Shown here in pieces: positions 51,806 through 60,755 of a stretch of 64,000 nucleotides of DNA. Each line of letters starts with the position of its first letter. The stretch's first letter is position 1. The notes beneath the pieces are model-generated. The model searched no databases, had not been told where the DNA came from, and worked only from the letters and a program-made list of their open reading frames with translations. A program made the position numbers and the translations under genes. This DNA is from Flavobacterium sp. (GTDB taxonomy: Bacteria; Bacteroidota; Bacteroidia; Flavobacteriales; Flavobacteriaceae): NCBI GenBank assembly GCA_015234525.1, contig JADGMX010000006.1, positions 124,001-188,000 of the forward strand. Reading direction: 5' to 3'.

Positions 51806-51813
51806 CAAAAATA
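51806..51813 (-). promoter_or_regulatory. -7 promoter box for the DUF4293 gene
   Basis: CAAAAATA on the + strand reads TATTTTTG on the minus strand (TAnnTTTG), 20 nt upstream of the ATG at 51786. Confidence 0.45.
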
Positions 51814-51841
51814 TATTTTCTTTTTAGAAATTTTACTATTG

Positions 51842-51868
51842 TTTGATTAATATTTATTTGTATTATTG
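51842..51868 (+). promoter_or_regulatory. Probable rho promoter
   Basis: TTTG at 51842-51845 and TATTATTG at 51861-51868 (one mismatch to TAnnTTTG) are separated by 15 nt, slightly short. The rho ATG is at 51957, leaving a leader of about 80 nt, in keeping with the long leaders often used for Rho autoregulation. Confidence 0.35.
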
Positions 51869-51956
51869 CATAAGAATTCACCGGAACGCACTTCCAAATC
51901 TTCAGATTTACTACCACACTTACCTCCACACTATCACTTAATTTACGTTTTAATAC

Positions 51957-53753
51957 ATGTTAGATATTTCTGTATTACAAGAAATGAAGCTACCTGAGCT
52001 TCAGCAAATCGCGAAAGCAACCAAAAAAATCAAATACCACGGCGTTAAAAAAGATGTACTGATTTACCAAATTTTGGATTTTCAGGCGGCAAATCCTGAG
52101 GCTGTGCCCACTGTGGCGGAAGTTACTTCGGATGAAAAAACGGCCGAGCCCAAGGGCAAACGGATGCGAATTAAAGGTGATAAACCGGCGATCATGCCAC
52201 GAAAGTCGCTTTTTGAGCAAGAGCAAACAACTGAGCCTGTTATGGAAGAAGTTGCCCCAACTGTAGAACCTGAAAGTGAAAAGCCTGTGGTTCAAGGCCA
52301 GGCGCAAGAGCCGAAGGTTAAGTTTAAAAAATCTAATTACGAAAAGAAAATTGCTGCAAAGGCGATTCAGCCTGCAGCGACAAATACAGATGCTCCAACG
52401 GAGGTTGCTGAACCAGCGCCAAATACTCAAGAGCAACAGCAGCAAAACAAGCTCAAAAATCAAAATCCGAACGATCGCCGACCGCAGCATCAGCCGCAGG
52501 AGCGTCGTGAACCAAACGGAAATCAGCATCCGGCTAACCAAAACGCCGGAAATCAGCAGTCGCAGAATCAGAATCAAGGCAATCAAAATCAGAATTTTAA
52601 AGGAAAGAAGAATAATTTCCGTGATGCTGATTTTGAGTTTGATGGAATTATAGAAAGTGAAGGCGTGCTGGAGATGATGCCTGATGGTTATGGGTTTTTA
52701 CGTTCGTCGGATTATAATTATTTGGCATCGCCCGATGATATTTATCTATCTACGTCTCAAATCAGATTATTTGGATTAAAAACCGGGGATACGGTTAAAG
52801 GTGTTGTTCGTCCTCCAAAAGAAGGTGAGAAGTTTTTTCCGCTTGTCAAAGTTTTAAAAATCAATGGACATGATCCGCAAGTTGTTCGTGACCGTGTGTC
52901 ATTTGAGCATTTAACGCCGGTATTTCCGACGGAAAAGTTCAAATTAGCGGATAGGCAAAGTACAATTTCAACCCGGATTATCGATTTGTTTTCGCCGATC
53001 GGGAAGGGGCAACGTGGAATGATCGTTGCGCAGCCAAAGACCGGTAAAACGATGCTTTTGAAAGATATCGCTAATGCCATCGCGGCAAATCATCCTGAAG
53101 TTTATCTGATCGTACTTTTGATTGACGAACGTCCGGAAGAGGTTACTGACATGCAACGAAGCGTTAGGGGAGAAGTGATTGCTTCGACCTTTGACCGCGA
53201 ACCACAAGAGCACGTTAAAATTGCCAACATTGTTTTAGAAAAATCAAAACGATTAGTTGAGTGTGGACATGATGTTGTTATCCTACTTGATTCGATTACG
53301 CGCCTGGCGAGAGCTTATAATACGGTTCAACCGGCTTCGGGAAAAGTGTTAAGTGGTGGTGTTGATGCCAATGCGTTGCAAAAGCCGAAACGTTTCTTTG
53401 GGGCTGCCCGAAATGTTGAAAACGGCGGATCGCTTAGTATCATTGCAACCGCATTAACAGAAACCGGATCAAAAATGGACGAGGTGATCTTTGAGGAATT
53501 TAAAGGAACCGGTAATATGGAACTTCAGCTTGACCGAAAGATTGCAAACAAAAGAATCTTCCCAGCTATCGATCTTACATCTTCAAGTACGCGTCGTGAT
53601 GATCTTCTTTTGGATGAGAAAACGATTCAGAGAATGTGGATCATGAGAAAATATCTATCAGATATGAATCCGGTTGAAGCGATGGATTTCATCAATGACC
53701 GATTCAAGAAGACGAGGAATAACGAAGAATTTCTAATATCGATGAACGATTAG
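51957..53753 (+). CDS. rho: Transcription termination factor Rho with disordered insertion
   Basis: A 598-residue Rho, against about 420 in E. coli. Residues 1-45 are the Rho N-terminal helical domain ([20 protein letters not shown]). Residues from about 46 to 220 are a low-complexity insertion, first acidic and Pro/Val-rich, then strongly Q/N-rich ([17 protein letters not shown]). The RNA-binding cold-shock domain follows ([20 protein letters not shown]), and the RecA-like motor has Walker A AQPKTGKT near 359-366 and Walker [17 protein letters not shown], with the bicyclomycin region conserved. Rho insertions in Bacteroidota are known to be disordered, and that of Bacteroides thetaiotaomicron has been shown to form condensates. 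A terminator follows. Confidence 0.96.
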   Translation: MLDISVLQEMKLPELQQIAKATKKIKYHGVKKDVLIYQILDFQAANPEAVPTVAEVTSDEKTAEPKGKRMRIKGDKPAIMPRKSLFEQEQTTEPVMEEVAPTVEPESEKPVVQGQAQEPKVKFKKSNYEKKIAAKAIQPAATNTDAPTEVAEPAPNTQEQQQQNKLKNQNPNDRRPQHQPQERREPNGNQHPANQNAGNQQSQNQNQGNQNQNFKGKKNNFRDADFEFDGIIESEGVLEMMPDGYGFLRSSDYNYLASPDDIYLSTSQIRLFGLKTGDTVKGVVRPPKEGEKFFPLVKVLKINGHDPQVVRDRVSFEHLTPVFPTEKFKLADRQSTISTRIIDLFSPIGKGQRGMIVAQPKTGKTMLLKDIANAIAANHPEVYLIVLLIDERPEEVTDMQRSVRGEVIASTFDREPQEHVKIANIVLEKSKRLVECGHDVVILLDSITRLARAYNTVQPASGKVLSGGVDANALQKPKRFFGAARNVENGGSLSIIATALTETGSKMDEVIFEEFKGTGNMELQLDRKIANKRIFPAIDLTSSSTRRDDLLLDEKTIQRMWIMRKYLSDMNPVEAMDFINDRFKKTRNNEEFLISMND

Positions 53754-53767
53754 AAATAATGAGATAT

Positions 53768-53808
53768 AAAAAATCCCGGTCACACAGTGGCCGGGATTTT
53801 TTTTGCAT
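53768..53808. terminator. Bidirectional intrinsic terminator after rho
   Basis: AAAAAATCCCGGTCAC, loop ACA, GTGGCCGGGAT and a run of eight T. It serves rho and, on the other strand, the endonuclease gene ending at 53820. Confidence 0.88.
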
Positions 53809-53819
53809 TAGATTGTCGG

Positions 53820-54911
53820 TTAGTTGACAATAACTTTATGAGTTGCAGTTTGATTATCTGCCTGTAGTCGGATAAAATAGAATCCGGAATTCAGATTTTG
53901 AATCGGATATGTATTATTCTGAAATACCGGGTTTTCAATTTCAAGAATTACCTGACCGTTGATATTGATTACCTGAATATTGTCGATAGAACTTTCGCTG
54001 TAAACATTCACCATTTGTTGGTTTGACGGATTAGGATAGATAATCGCCTTTGAAACAGAAGTAAATTCGGTTGTTGCGAGTGAAGGCCAACGATTTTCAG
54101 CAACCGGTCCGCCCCAAATTAATGTAGCGAGATATGGGTTGTCGATAAATGGGTTTCGATTGCCTTGACCGTATTGATTATTTGCATTTCCAAGATACGT
54201 ATTTCGATCATCCTCATATTGAGACACGGGATCTTGGGCATTCCATTCTAAAAACAATTGAAGCATGTTAGAATCTGTCACTACAGTTGGGCCGGTTCCA
54301 ACATTTTTTGGTAGACAACGGTTGCCATATCGAAGGTACATGTACATCATCATTCGGGCAACATCGCCTTTCCACTCATCGCCGGGATACCAGGTTGAAG
54401 AAGTGATTGAACGCGAATTTCCATTTCCGTCCGCAAATTTCTCGCTACCGCGATCGCCATTTCGCTGAACATCTGCCGCACGTAAGTGATGCGCATCGGC
54501 GCCTGGACCTGTGGTGCCCAGATTTGGTGTACCAAGTGATTTGGCATATGTGTGCTCGCGATTCCACTGACAATTTGCCCCACCGCCGTCGCTGTTTTTG
54601 TTACGTCTGCGGTGATCGTTATCCGATGAACTTCCAGAAGGACAAATCGCACTGCTGAAACCATAAAGAAGCAGGACATTTGAATTTGAGGCGTCATCTG
54701 GATCTAAGTCGATAATTTTGATTGCATTCTCAGCCTGTGAATACGTAAGCGTTCTGGAATGTGTTGTGGAAATTTTAGTCGCTAAGGCATTTTTAAGCGA
54801 AGTACCTGATTGAGAAAAATTAAATCCGTTGTAGTACGGCGCTGGTGCGCCCGCCTGAGGATATGCTATCAACGAAGAAATTGATAACATCAAAAGAAAA
54901 AATCTATTCAT
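53820..54911 (-). CDS. Secreted endonuclease I (EndA/NucM) with T9SS sorting domain, copy 2
   Basis: A 363-residue secreted nuclease. It has a signal peptide (MNRFFLLMLSISSLIAYPQ), an endonuclease I domain with the beta-beta-alpha metal motif CQWNREHTYAKS and GADAHHLRAADVQRN (catalytic His in REH), then NPFIDNPYLATLIWG, and a C-terminal type A sorting domain (about 285-363, IIYPNPSNQQMVNVYS to GFYFIRLQADNQTATHKVIV). It degrades DNA or RNA outside the cell or on the surface. It is similar in layout to the next gene, and the two are tandem paralogues with separate promoters; the upstream one ends in a terminator. Confidence 0.93.
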   Translation of the reverse strand: MNRFFLLMLSISSLIAYPQAGAPAPYYNGFNFSQSGTSLKNALATKISTTHSRTLTYSQAENAIKIIDLDPDDASNSNVLLLYGFSSAICPSGSSSDNDHRRRNKNSDGGGANCQWNREHTYAKSLGTPNLGTTGPGADAHHLRAADVQRNGDRGSEKFADGNGNSRSITSSTWYPGDEWKGDVARMMMYMYLRYGNRCLPKNVGTGPTVVTDSNMLQLFLEWNAQDPVSQYEDDRNTYLGNANNQYGQGNRNPFIDNPYLATLIWGGPVAENRWPSLATTEFTSVSKAIIYPNPSNQQMVNVYSESSIDNIQVININGQVILEIENPVFQNNTYPIQNLNSGFYFIRLQADNQTATHKVIVN

Positions 54912-54930
54912 TTAAAAAAAATTAGGATGG

Positions 54931-54938
54931 CAAATGTA
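54931..54938 (-). promoter_or_regulatory. -7 promoter box for endonuclease copy 2
   Basis: CAAATGTA on the + strand reads TACATTTG on the minus strand (TAnnTTTG), 20 nt upstream of the ATG at 54911. Confidence 0.45.
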
Positions 54939-54969
54939 TGCTATTCGATCCTGAATAAATATATAATGC

Positions 54970-54999
54970 AAAAAAAAACCTCACTAGGTGAGGCTTTTA
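54970..54999. terminator. Intrinsic terminator between the two endonuclease genes
   Basis: A-run, CCTCAC, loop TAG, GTGAGG, CTTTTATT. It terminates the upstream endonuclease gene (read on the minus strand, A-run becomes the T-run). Confidence 0.82.
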
Positions 55000-56082
55000 T
55001 TAGTTGACGATTAGTTTTTTAACTGTCTCGGCTGTTTGATTACTGAGTCGCACGAAATAGAAGCCACTCGGCAAATCATTTAAAGTAAAGGTATTTTCAG
55101 CGAAATCAGGATTGCTAATTTCGCGAATGATTTGTCCGCTTATGGTGACCACTTGAATATTTGTTATTTCGGTTTCAGAATAGATGTGAACGCGATTGTC
55201 ATTTGACGGGTTCGGATAAATCGAAACGTCTTGTATTGCCGTATAAGAATCGGTGTTTAGAAGGCTGCCCCAAATTGCCATCGCATATTCCGGCTGGTCG
55301 ATAAAGGGATTTCGGTTTGACTGCCTGCTATAAACTGCGTTATTTCTATCAATTTCCCGCTGACTAACCGGATCTTGATTCGCCCATGTCAGCAAGACAT
55401 TAATTGCATGAGGCGTAAAAACCTGATTGCTTGTTCCATTAAACATACTGTACGTATAATTTCCAACATTGTTCTCATATCTTGTTGCAAAGTAAAAAAT
55501 CATCCGAGCGATATCACCTTTAAATTCGTCTATTGGTTCGAAAACCATTCCGCTATATCCTGCAGAATATCCTGAGTTAAGATTGTAACCACGTTTTGAT
55601 CCGTTTGATGTAATCCTATCCACAGTACCAACACGTCCAAACGCATAATTTCCACGGATTCCGTTAACATAGCCATCAGATGGAACAACAAAGTGAGCAT
55701 CAGCATACATTGGGGACGCAGAACCAAAAACTGATTGTGGAATAATGTGTTCGCGATTGTAGCAGTCACCTTCATCGCTATAATTTCCGCAGCGATCGCC
55801 TTGACTTGTCGCGGAATAGGTATAAGAATCAGGACCGTTTGGCTTTTCAGAGTACATGTCTAAAAGTGTCCCGTCATTTTCATAATAGTAATCGCGGTCT
55901 GATGAGATATAGGTGGTGTACAAACCGGCATATCCTTGATTGTTATGACCTTTGATAATGTTGTAAAGCTGAGTTTTCAGGGTATAACCCGTACTTGTGG
56001 CCGAATTGTAATAATTGGATGGAATCTGCGCGAAAGTCGACGTAATAATTCCAATTAACAGAAGGGTGTAAAACTTTTTCAT
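55000..56082 (-). CDS. Secreted endonuclease I (EndA/NucM) with T9SS sorting domain, copy 1
   Basis: A 360-residue secreted nuclease. The signal peptide is MKKFYTLLLIGIITSTFAQ. The nuclease domain has CYNREHIIPQSVFGSASPMYADAHFVVPSDGYVN, the EndA/NucM active site, with extra cysteines (CGNYSDEGDCYN). The C-terminal T9SS domain (about 285-360) begins SIYPNPSNDNRVHIYS and ends GFYFVRLSNQTAETVKKLIV. It starts 3 nt after the RsmB-like gene stop and is likely co-transcribed with it. The motif YNREH differs from the WNREH of copy 2. Confidence 0.92.
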   Translation of the reverse strand: MKKFYTLLLIGIITSTFAQIPSNYYNSATSTGYTLKTQLYNIIKGHNNQGYAGLYTTYISSDRDYYYENDGTLLDMYSEKPNGPDSYTYSATSQGDRCGNYSDEGDCYNREHIIPQSVFGSASPMYADAHFVVPSDGYVNGIRGNYAFGRVGTVDRITSNGSKRGYNLNSGYSAGYSGMVFEPIDEFKGDIARMIFYFATRYENNVGNYTYSMFNGTSNQVFTPHAINVLLTWANQDPVSQREIDRNNAVYSRQSNRNPFIDQPEYAMAIWGSLLNTDSYTAIQDVSIYPNPSNDNRVHIYSETEITNIQVVTISGQIIREISNPDFAENTFTLNDLPSGFYFVRLSNQTAETVKKLIVN

Positions 56083-56085
56083 AGA

Positions 56086-57300
56086 TTACTGTTTTCGCTC
56101 AAATTGTGCCATATAGAACCCGTCAAATCCAGATTCGGCTGCAAGTAAGCTTGTGTCTTTTACAAATTTAAAATTTTTTCCAGTTTCAGTAGCTAAAAAT
56201 CGCTTTACTTGTTCCTGATTTTCAGATGGTAAGACTGAGCATGTAGCGTATACTAATTTTCCGCCAGGTTTAACAATTCGCGAATAGCTTTCTAAAACCT
56301 CAGCTTGAACTTTCCGGATATTATCAATGAACTCGGGCTGGAGTTTCCATTTTGCATCCGGGTTACGTTTTAACACGCCAAGTCCGCTACAAGGTGCATC
56401 AATAAGTACGCGATCAGCTTTTTCCTGCAACTTTTTGATCACTTTCGTTGAGTCGATGATGCGATATTCGATGTTAAATGCACCGTTTCGCTTGGCTCGC
56501 AATTTTAGTTGTTTCAATTTGCTTTCATAAAGATCCATGGCGATCAGTTGACCTTTATTTTCCATCAGCGATGCAAGATGAAGCGTTTTTCCGCCGGCGC
56601 CTGCGCATGTATCAACCACACGCATTCCAGGCTCAACATCGAGATAAGCAGCAACCAGTTGAGAATTTGCATCTTGTACTTCAAACAATCCTTCTTTGAA
56701 TGCATCGGTCAAAAACACATTTGCACGTTCTTTCAGAACTAACGCGTCTGGACGGTCGTTAAGAAATTCGGTTTCAATGTTTAAATCCATCAAAATCGCG
56801 CGAAGTTTTTCTTTGGTAGTCTTCAAAGTATTGACTCTAAGAATAACTTTAGCCGGCTGATTCTGCGCACTTATTTCCTTTGACCAAATAGCTTCGCCAA
56901 GTTCACTACTTCCGAGTTGGTCCATCCAGTCCGGAATAGATTCTTTGTAGACGCGAATTTTTGAAAGTTCATCAAAACGGCCTTTGATTTTGCGCTCAGG
57001 TGTTCCCTCAAGCTGACGCCAATCCGGAATTGGATAACCGCGAAGGACAGCCCAAACCGCAAAAATTCGCCACAAATTATCGCGATCAAACGGTTCTTTT
57101 ACTTCAGCGATTTCAGCATAGAGGCGTTTCCATCGCACAATTTCATAAATAGTTTCAGCCACAAATTTACGATCGGAACTTCCCCATCGTTTATCTTTCT
57201 TTAGGGCGCGTGCTACAATTTTATCTGCGTATTCACCTTCATTAAAAATTGCATGAAGTGAATCGATAGTGGTGTAGACCAAATTTCTGTGTAATCTCAT
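56086..57300 (-). CDS. RsmB/NOP-family RNA (cytosine-5) methyltransferase
   Basis: A 404-residue enzyme. An N-terminal NusB-like RNA-binding region (1-150, GEYADKIVARALKKDKRWG) precedes the Rossmann domain with VVDTCAGAGGKTLHLAS, the proton-handling cysteine in IDAPCSGLGVLKRNPD and the catalytic cysteine in VYATCSVLPSEN. The two-cysteine arrangement is typical of m5C enzymes acting on rRNA or tRNA. It is shorter than E. coli RsmB and is probably one of the RsmB/RsmF-type paralogues. It lies between KUP and the endonuclease gene on one strand. Confidence 0.9.
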   Translation of the reverse strand: MRLHRNLVYTTIDSLHAIFNEGEYADKIVARALKKDKRWGSSDRKFVAETIYEIVRWKRLYAEIAEVKEPFDRDNLWRIFAVWAVLRGYPIPDWRQLEGTPERKIKGRFDELSKIRVYKESIPDWMDQLGSSELGEAIWSKEISAQNQPAKVILRVNTLKTTKEKLRAILMDLNIETEFLNDRPDALVLKERANVFLTDAFKEGLFEVQDANSQLVAAYLDVEPGMRVVDTCAGAGGKTLHLASLMENKGQLIAMDLYESKLKQLKLRAKRNGAFNIEYRIIDSTKVIKKLQEKADRVLIDAPCSGLGVLKRNPDAKWKLQPEFIDNIRKVQAEVLESYSRIVKPGGKLVYATCSVLPSENQEQVKRFLATETGKNFKFVKDTSLLAAESGFDGFYMAQFERKQ

Positions 57301-57330
57301 TTTATTGTTTTCGGACTGTGGTCCAGTTAA

Positions 57331-59292
57331 TTATGGTATTCTTGTAAGTCCGATTTTTTCAGGCGCATGCAATACCATTGGGAATTTCTCAATTTTTACC
57401 GAACTGCTGTCGAGTCCGAATGCCTTTTCTTCTGAAAGGCTAAGTTTTTTAATGGCAAAGTACGTATTCATGATGATTTTCTCGTGCCAACGCATTTCGC
57501 TGTCGTTCGACAAAAACTTCTCTGAAAGGACGAACTTAAAATCGCCGATAATATTGTTTTTATTTAATGATTCATATCGGCTTGTGATATCGACTTCACC
57601 GTTTTTAACCATGTCGCGAACTACTTCTTTAAACATTAAGTTGATTTTGGTTGGCTCACGGAAACCAAGGTGGAAGTCAATTCGGAAGAGATCGTCTTTA
57701 ATTATTTCGGTTACTTTATATTCGGAGCGATACGGCTCATTTAAAATATTGACATGGACGAACCAATAAATGTCGGCTCGTTTTGGTCGTTTCTGCAGGA
57801 TTGAGAACATGACTTTCTCTTCGATTTCGTCAGCGCGACCCGCATTGGTCATATAAACAAGGTGAGTGGCATATTTAGGAATCGAAAGATCGGCGCTAAG
57901 TTCGGCCAACACCTTTTTGTAGTTGTCGATTTTGACAATTTTCGTGTAGCTCTTGCTGATTTTTTTAGCTTTGAACCACGTGGTCATCAATCCTATTAGT
58001 ATCGCTGTTATGGCTATGGTAAAGTTTCCACCATCGCCAAATTTTTTCATGTTAGCGATCAAGAAGCAAACTTCGATAAACAAATAAGTAAGTATAATCG
58101 CTAAAATAAAAAGGCGATTTACCCTCTTTATCAACATATAATAGGTGAGAAGTGAGGTAGTCATCATCATGCAAAGAATTATTGCAAGTCCGTATGCGGC
58201 CTCCATATTTGTTGAAACCTGAAAATACAAAACTACGAGCACGCAACCTAGGAACAGCAACCAATTGACTGACGGAATGTAGATTTGGCCTTTGAGTTCA
58301 GTTGGGTATTTAATTTTGACTTTTGGCCAAAAATTTAGCCTCATTGCTTCGTTAATCATTGTAAATGATCCGCTGATTACCGCTTGCGAGGCAATAACTG
58401 CGGCCATTGTTGCGATGGCAATTCCGAATGGCCTGAACCAATCTGCCATAATCAGGTAAAATGGATTTCCGAATTCGCCGCCCAAACTGGCAAGTGTCTG
58501 ATTTTGATGTCCGATTAGATATGCGGCTTGCCCGAAATAATTTAAAAGCAGCATTGATTTTACGAAGATCCACGAGACTCTGATGTTCGGTCTGCCACAG
58601 TGACCCATGTCGGAATATAAAGCTTCAGCTCCGGTCGTACAGAGGAAAACCGCTCCTAAAACGAAAAAACCTTCCGGATGAATGGACAAAAGGTGTATCG
58701 CATAATACGGATTGATGGCTTTAAAGACCTCGAAATGCCCAGCAATTTGAATTGATCCCAAAATACCGAGCATGCTAAACCAAACCAACATCATTGGGGC
58801 AAAAAACTTTCCAACTAGTTTAGTTCCAAATTGTTGAATATAAAAGAGTACGAAAAGTATACTGATTACAATGGGAACCGTATTAAGATCCGGATAAAAA
58901 GTTCGTAGACCTTCGACCGCTGACGAAACAGAAATAGGAGGCGTGATAATTCCGTCGGCCAAAAGTGCGCTGCCGCCGATCACGGCTGGAACGATTAGCC
59001 ACTTAACTTTAGTTCGCTTTACTAATGCATATAAAGCAAAAATTCCACCTTCGCCGTGGTTGTCCGCTTTTAATGTTATGTAGACATATTTGATTGTCGT
59101 TTGAAGAGTCAGTGTCCAGAAAATACATGAAACGCCGCCAAGAACAGTGTCTTCATTTATCAGACCTGACCCGATGATTGCCTTCATCACGTACAATGGT
59201 GAAGTACCGATATCGCCGTAAATTATTCCTAATGTAATTAGGAGACCTGCGAAGGAGACCTTATTAAGTTGACCTTTCTGATGTGAACTCAT
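57331..59292 (-). CDS. kup: KUP-type potassium uptake protein
   Basis: A 653-residue potassium transporter. About 12 helices fill residues 1-450, starting with VSFAGLLITLGIIYGDIGTS, and the family signature GIIYGDIGTSPLYV is intact; other KUP blocks are DNHGEGGIFALYALVKR and GAVFLCTTGAEALYSDMGHCG. The C-terminal cytosolic domain is about 200 residues. It imports K+ with protons. The start at 59292 (MSSHQKGQLNKV) is preferred over 59313. A -7 box (TATTTTTG, minus strand, 59311-59318) lies 19 nt upstream. The RsmB-like gene follows 30 nt later and may be co-transcribed. Confidence 0.94.
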   Translation of the reverse strand: MSSHQKGQLNKVSFAGLLITLGIIYGDIGTSPLYVMKAIIGSGLINEDTVLGGVSCIFWTLTLQTTIKYVYITLKADNHGEGGIFALYALVKRTKVKWLIVPAVIGGSALLADGIITPPISVSSAVEGLRTFYPDLNTVPIVISILFVLFYIQQFGTKLVGKFFAPMMLVWFSMLGILGSIQIAGHFEVFKAINPYYAIHLLSIHPEGFFVLGAVFLCTTGAEALYSDMGHCGRPNIRVSWIFVKSMLLLNYFGQAAYLIGHQNQTLASLGGEFGNPFYLIMADWFRPFGIAIATMAAVIASQAVISGSFTMINEAMRLNFWPKVKIKYPTELKGQIYIPSVNWLLFLGCVLVVLYFQVSTNMEAAYGLAIILCMMMTTSLLTYYMLIKRVNRLFILAIILTYLFIEVCFLIANMKKFGDGGNFTIAITAILIGLMTTWFKAKKISKSYTKIVKIDNYKKVLAELSADLSIPKYATHLVYMTNAGRADEIEEKVMFSILQKRPKRADIYWFVHVNILNEPYRSEYKVTEIIKDDLFRIDFHLGFREPTKINLMFKEVVRDMVKNGEVDITSRYESLNKNNIIGDFKFVLSEKFLSNDSEMRWHEKIIMNTYFAIKKLSLSEEKAFGLDSSSVKIEKFPMVLHAPEKIGLTRIP

Positions 59293-59310
59293 AATACAGA
59301 AAAAAGATGA

Positions 59311-59318
59311 CAAAAATA
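59311..59318 (-). promoter_or_regulatory. -7 promoter box for kup
   Basis: CAAAAATA on the + strand reads TATTTTTG on the minus strand (TAnnTTTG), 19 nt upstream of the ATG at 59292; it supports 59292 over 59313. Confidence 0.45.
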
Positions 59319-59365
59319 CTACTTAATAGTATATGTAATCTCTTTGTAGTGAAATCTTTTAAAAC

Positions 59366-59393
59366 GAAAAGCACCGCGATGGGCGGTGCTTTA
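59366..59393. terminator. Intrinsic terminator
   Basis: AAAAGCACCGC, loop GATGG, GCGGTGCTTT. Read on the minus strand it follows the low-complexity secreted protein gene, whose stop is at 59396. Confidence 0.85.
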
Positions 59394-59395
59394 AT

Positions 59396-60616
59396 TTATC
59401 TTCGTGAAGAGCGTTCAGTTGAAATGCTTTTAGTCAACGTGCTCGCTGCTGGCGTGCTTCGGGCTGAAGAGCTTGATGATCTCACCGCTGCCGGCGCCGG
59501 TGCAGGGTTAGATCTTGTTACTGTTGACGGTGGCGCTAATGTTCTAGTTGTCGGACTTACTCTTGTGGGTGCAGTTGTTGTCTGTCTCGTTGGAGTGTTA
59601 ACCCGTGCCGGTGTTGCAGTCCTTACGCTGTTTGAACGTGTGGATATAGAACTACTTGGTGTGGTCGTTTGACTACGAGTGCTAACACTATTCTGTCTAG
59701 TAGTAGCCGGATTTGCAGGTCTGACTGCATTGCTGCTTGTGCGTGTTGCATCAGCGTTGCGAACCGTAGATGTATTTCGGCTGGTAGCGGGGGCAACATT
59801 TGCTGCGGTATTCGTTCTTCTTGTCCCAGTATTGACGTTAGCTCTTTCATTGTTAGCCGTTCTAACCGAATTGTTTTGTGATCTGGTTACCAATTCATAT
59901 CGGTTAGTGGTATTCTCATTTCTGTTATTAAATGATCTCTCCGGATATTGTACTGCATAACTGTTACCTCGTCGTGTTCCATGCATAGCAGCGGCTCTAG
60001 TGCTATTTCTAACGGTTACATAATTATAGTGATGGTGTACATTTATGTGATGATGGATGTGATTGCGATACACGAAGACCGGATGAGGGTTCCATCCGTA
60101 ATAGTATGTCGGATAATATCCATAATACCACGTAGAATAATATGGCCGGTAATTAGGACGCCAGAATGTTGTGTAGATAACTGGCTGATGAACGTAAACT
60201 GGTTCGTAGATGTAATTCTGACCGTACATATACACGTCACCGACCACTTGTACCTGAACTCTATTGTTTGAATCTTTCTCAACTTCGACTGTTGCAACGT
60301 CTTGATAGAGGTCTTTTCCCAGAACCGATTGAATGATTATCAGGTGAGTGTTACCTTCAACTGACTCAATTACTCTTAAGTAGTCTACTTGGTTATCACC
60401 ATTAAGATCTAGGTTTGAAATTTGCGTTTTGGGATTGTTCAATCTTTTTTCAAAATCTTCGAGATCTTCGGCGTCACCAAAAATAGATGCAATTGCTCGC
60501 AGATCTAGGTTGTCGCTAATATCATTAGTTGTTGCTGTAACTGTTGTTTTATCTTGCGCAATTATTGTTAAGCTAGTTAAGACAAAGGCCAGTAGGAAAA
60601 ATAATTTTGTTTTCAT
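59396..60616 (-). CDS. Secreted low-complexity protein
   Basis: A 406-residue protein with a signal peptide (MKTKLFFLLAFVLTSLTIIAQ). Residues about 25-130 form a globular beta-rich domain containing LDLNGDNQVDYLRVIESVEG, a calcium-site-like D-x-N-x-D loop. Next comes a Tyr/Pro/His-rich stretch (RPYYSTWYYGYYPTYYYGW, HHHINVHHHYNY), and the last 190 residues are Thr/Ser/Arg/Asn-rich and probably disordered. There is no sorting domain. The conserved N-terminal domain occurs in other Flavobacteriia in my memory; function unknown, with a periplasmic or surface structural role possible. Confidence 0.8.
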   Translation of the reverse strand: MKTKLFFLLAFVLTSLTIIAQDKTTVTATTNDISDNLDLRAIASIFGDAEDLEDFEKRLNNPKTQISNLDLNGDNQVDYLRVIESVEGNTHLIIIQSVLGKDLYQDVATVEVEKDSNNRVQVQVVGDVYMYGQNYIYEPVYVHQPVIYTTFWRPNYRPYYSTWYYGYYPTYYYGWNPHPVFVYRNHIHHHINVHHHYNYVTVRNSTRAAAMHGTRRGNSYAVQYPERSFNNRNENTTNRYELVTRSQNNSVRTANNERANVNTGTRRTNTAANVAPATSRNTSTVRNADATRTSSNAVRPANPATTRQNSVSTRSQTTTPSSSISTRSNSVRTATPARVNTPTRQTTTAPTRVSPTTRTLAPPSTVTRSNPAPAPAAVRSSSSSARSTPAASTLTKSISTERSSRR

Positions 60617-60709
60617 GATTTCTAAAATTTAGGCGTTATGAAGAAAAGTATTACACTTTGCTCAAACCAACTACTGTGCCAGAATTTATAATTGAATAGT
60701 CAACTATGC

Positions 60710-60737
60710 AAAAAGCCCCGCACATGCGAGGCTTTAA
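60710..60737. terminator. Intrinsic terminator
   Basis: AAAAAGCCCCGC, loop ACAT, GCGAGGCTTT; one mismatch in the stem. Read on the minus strand it ends the triple-repeat T9SS protein gene (stop at 60756). Confidence 0.82.
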
Positions 60738-60755
60738 GTTATTAAGTAAAAAAGA

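Noticed and set aside
51990..52586. Leu/Arg/Ile-rich frame on the minus strand within rho
   Set aside because: It is the reverse of the low-complexity insertion of Rho; its hydrophobic runs come from the Q/N-rich codons.
59307..59960. Two + strand frames antisense to the low-complexity secreted protein
   Set aside because: Val/Leu/Ala-rich and Ser/Cys-rich translations arise from the biased codons of the real minus-strand gene, which has a signal peptide.
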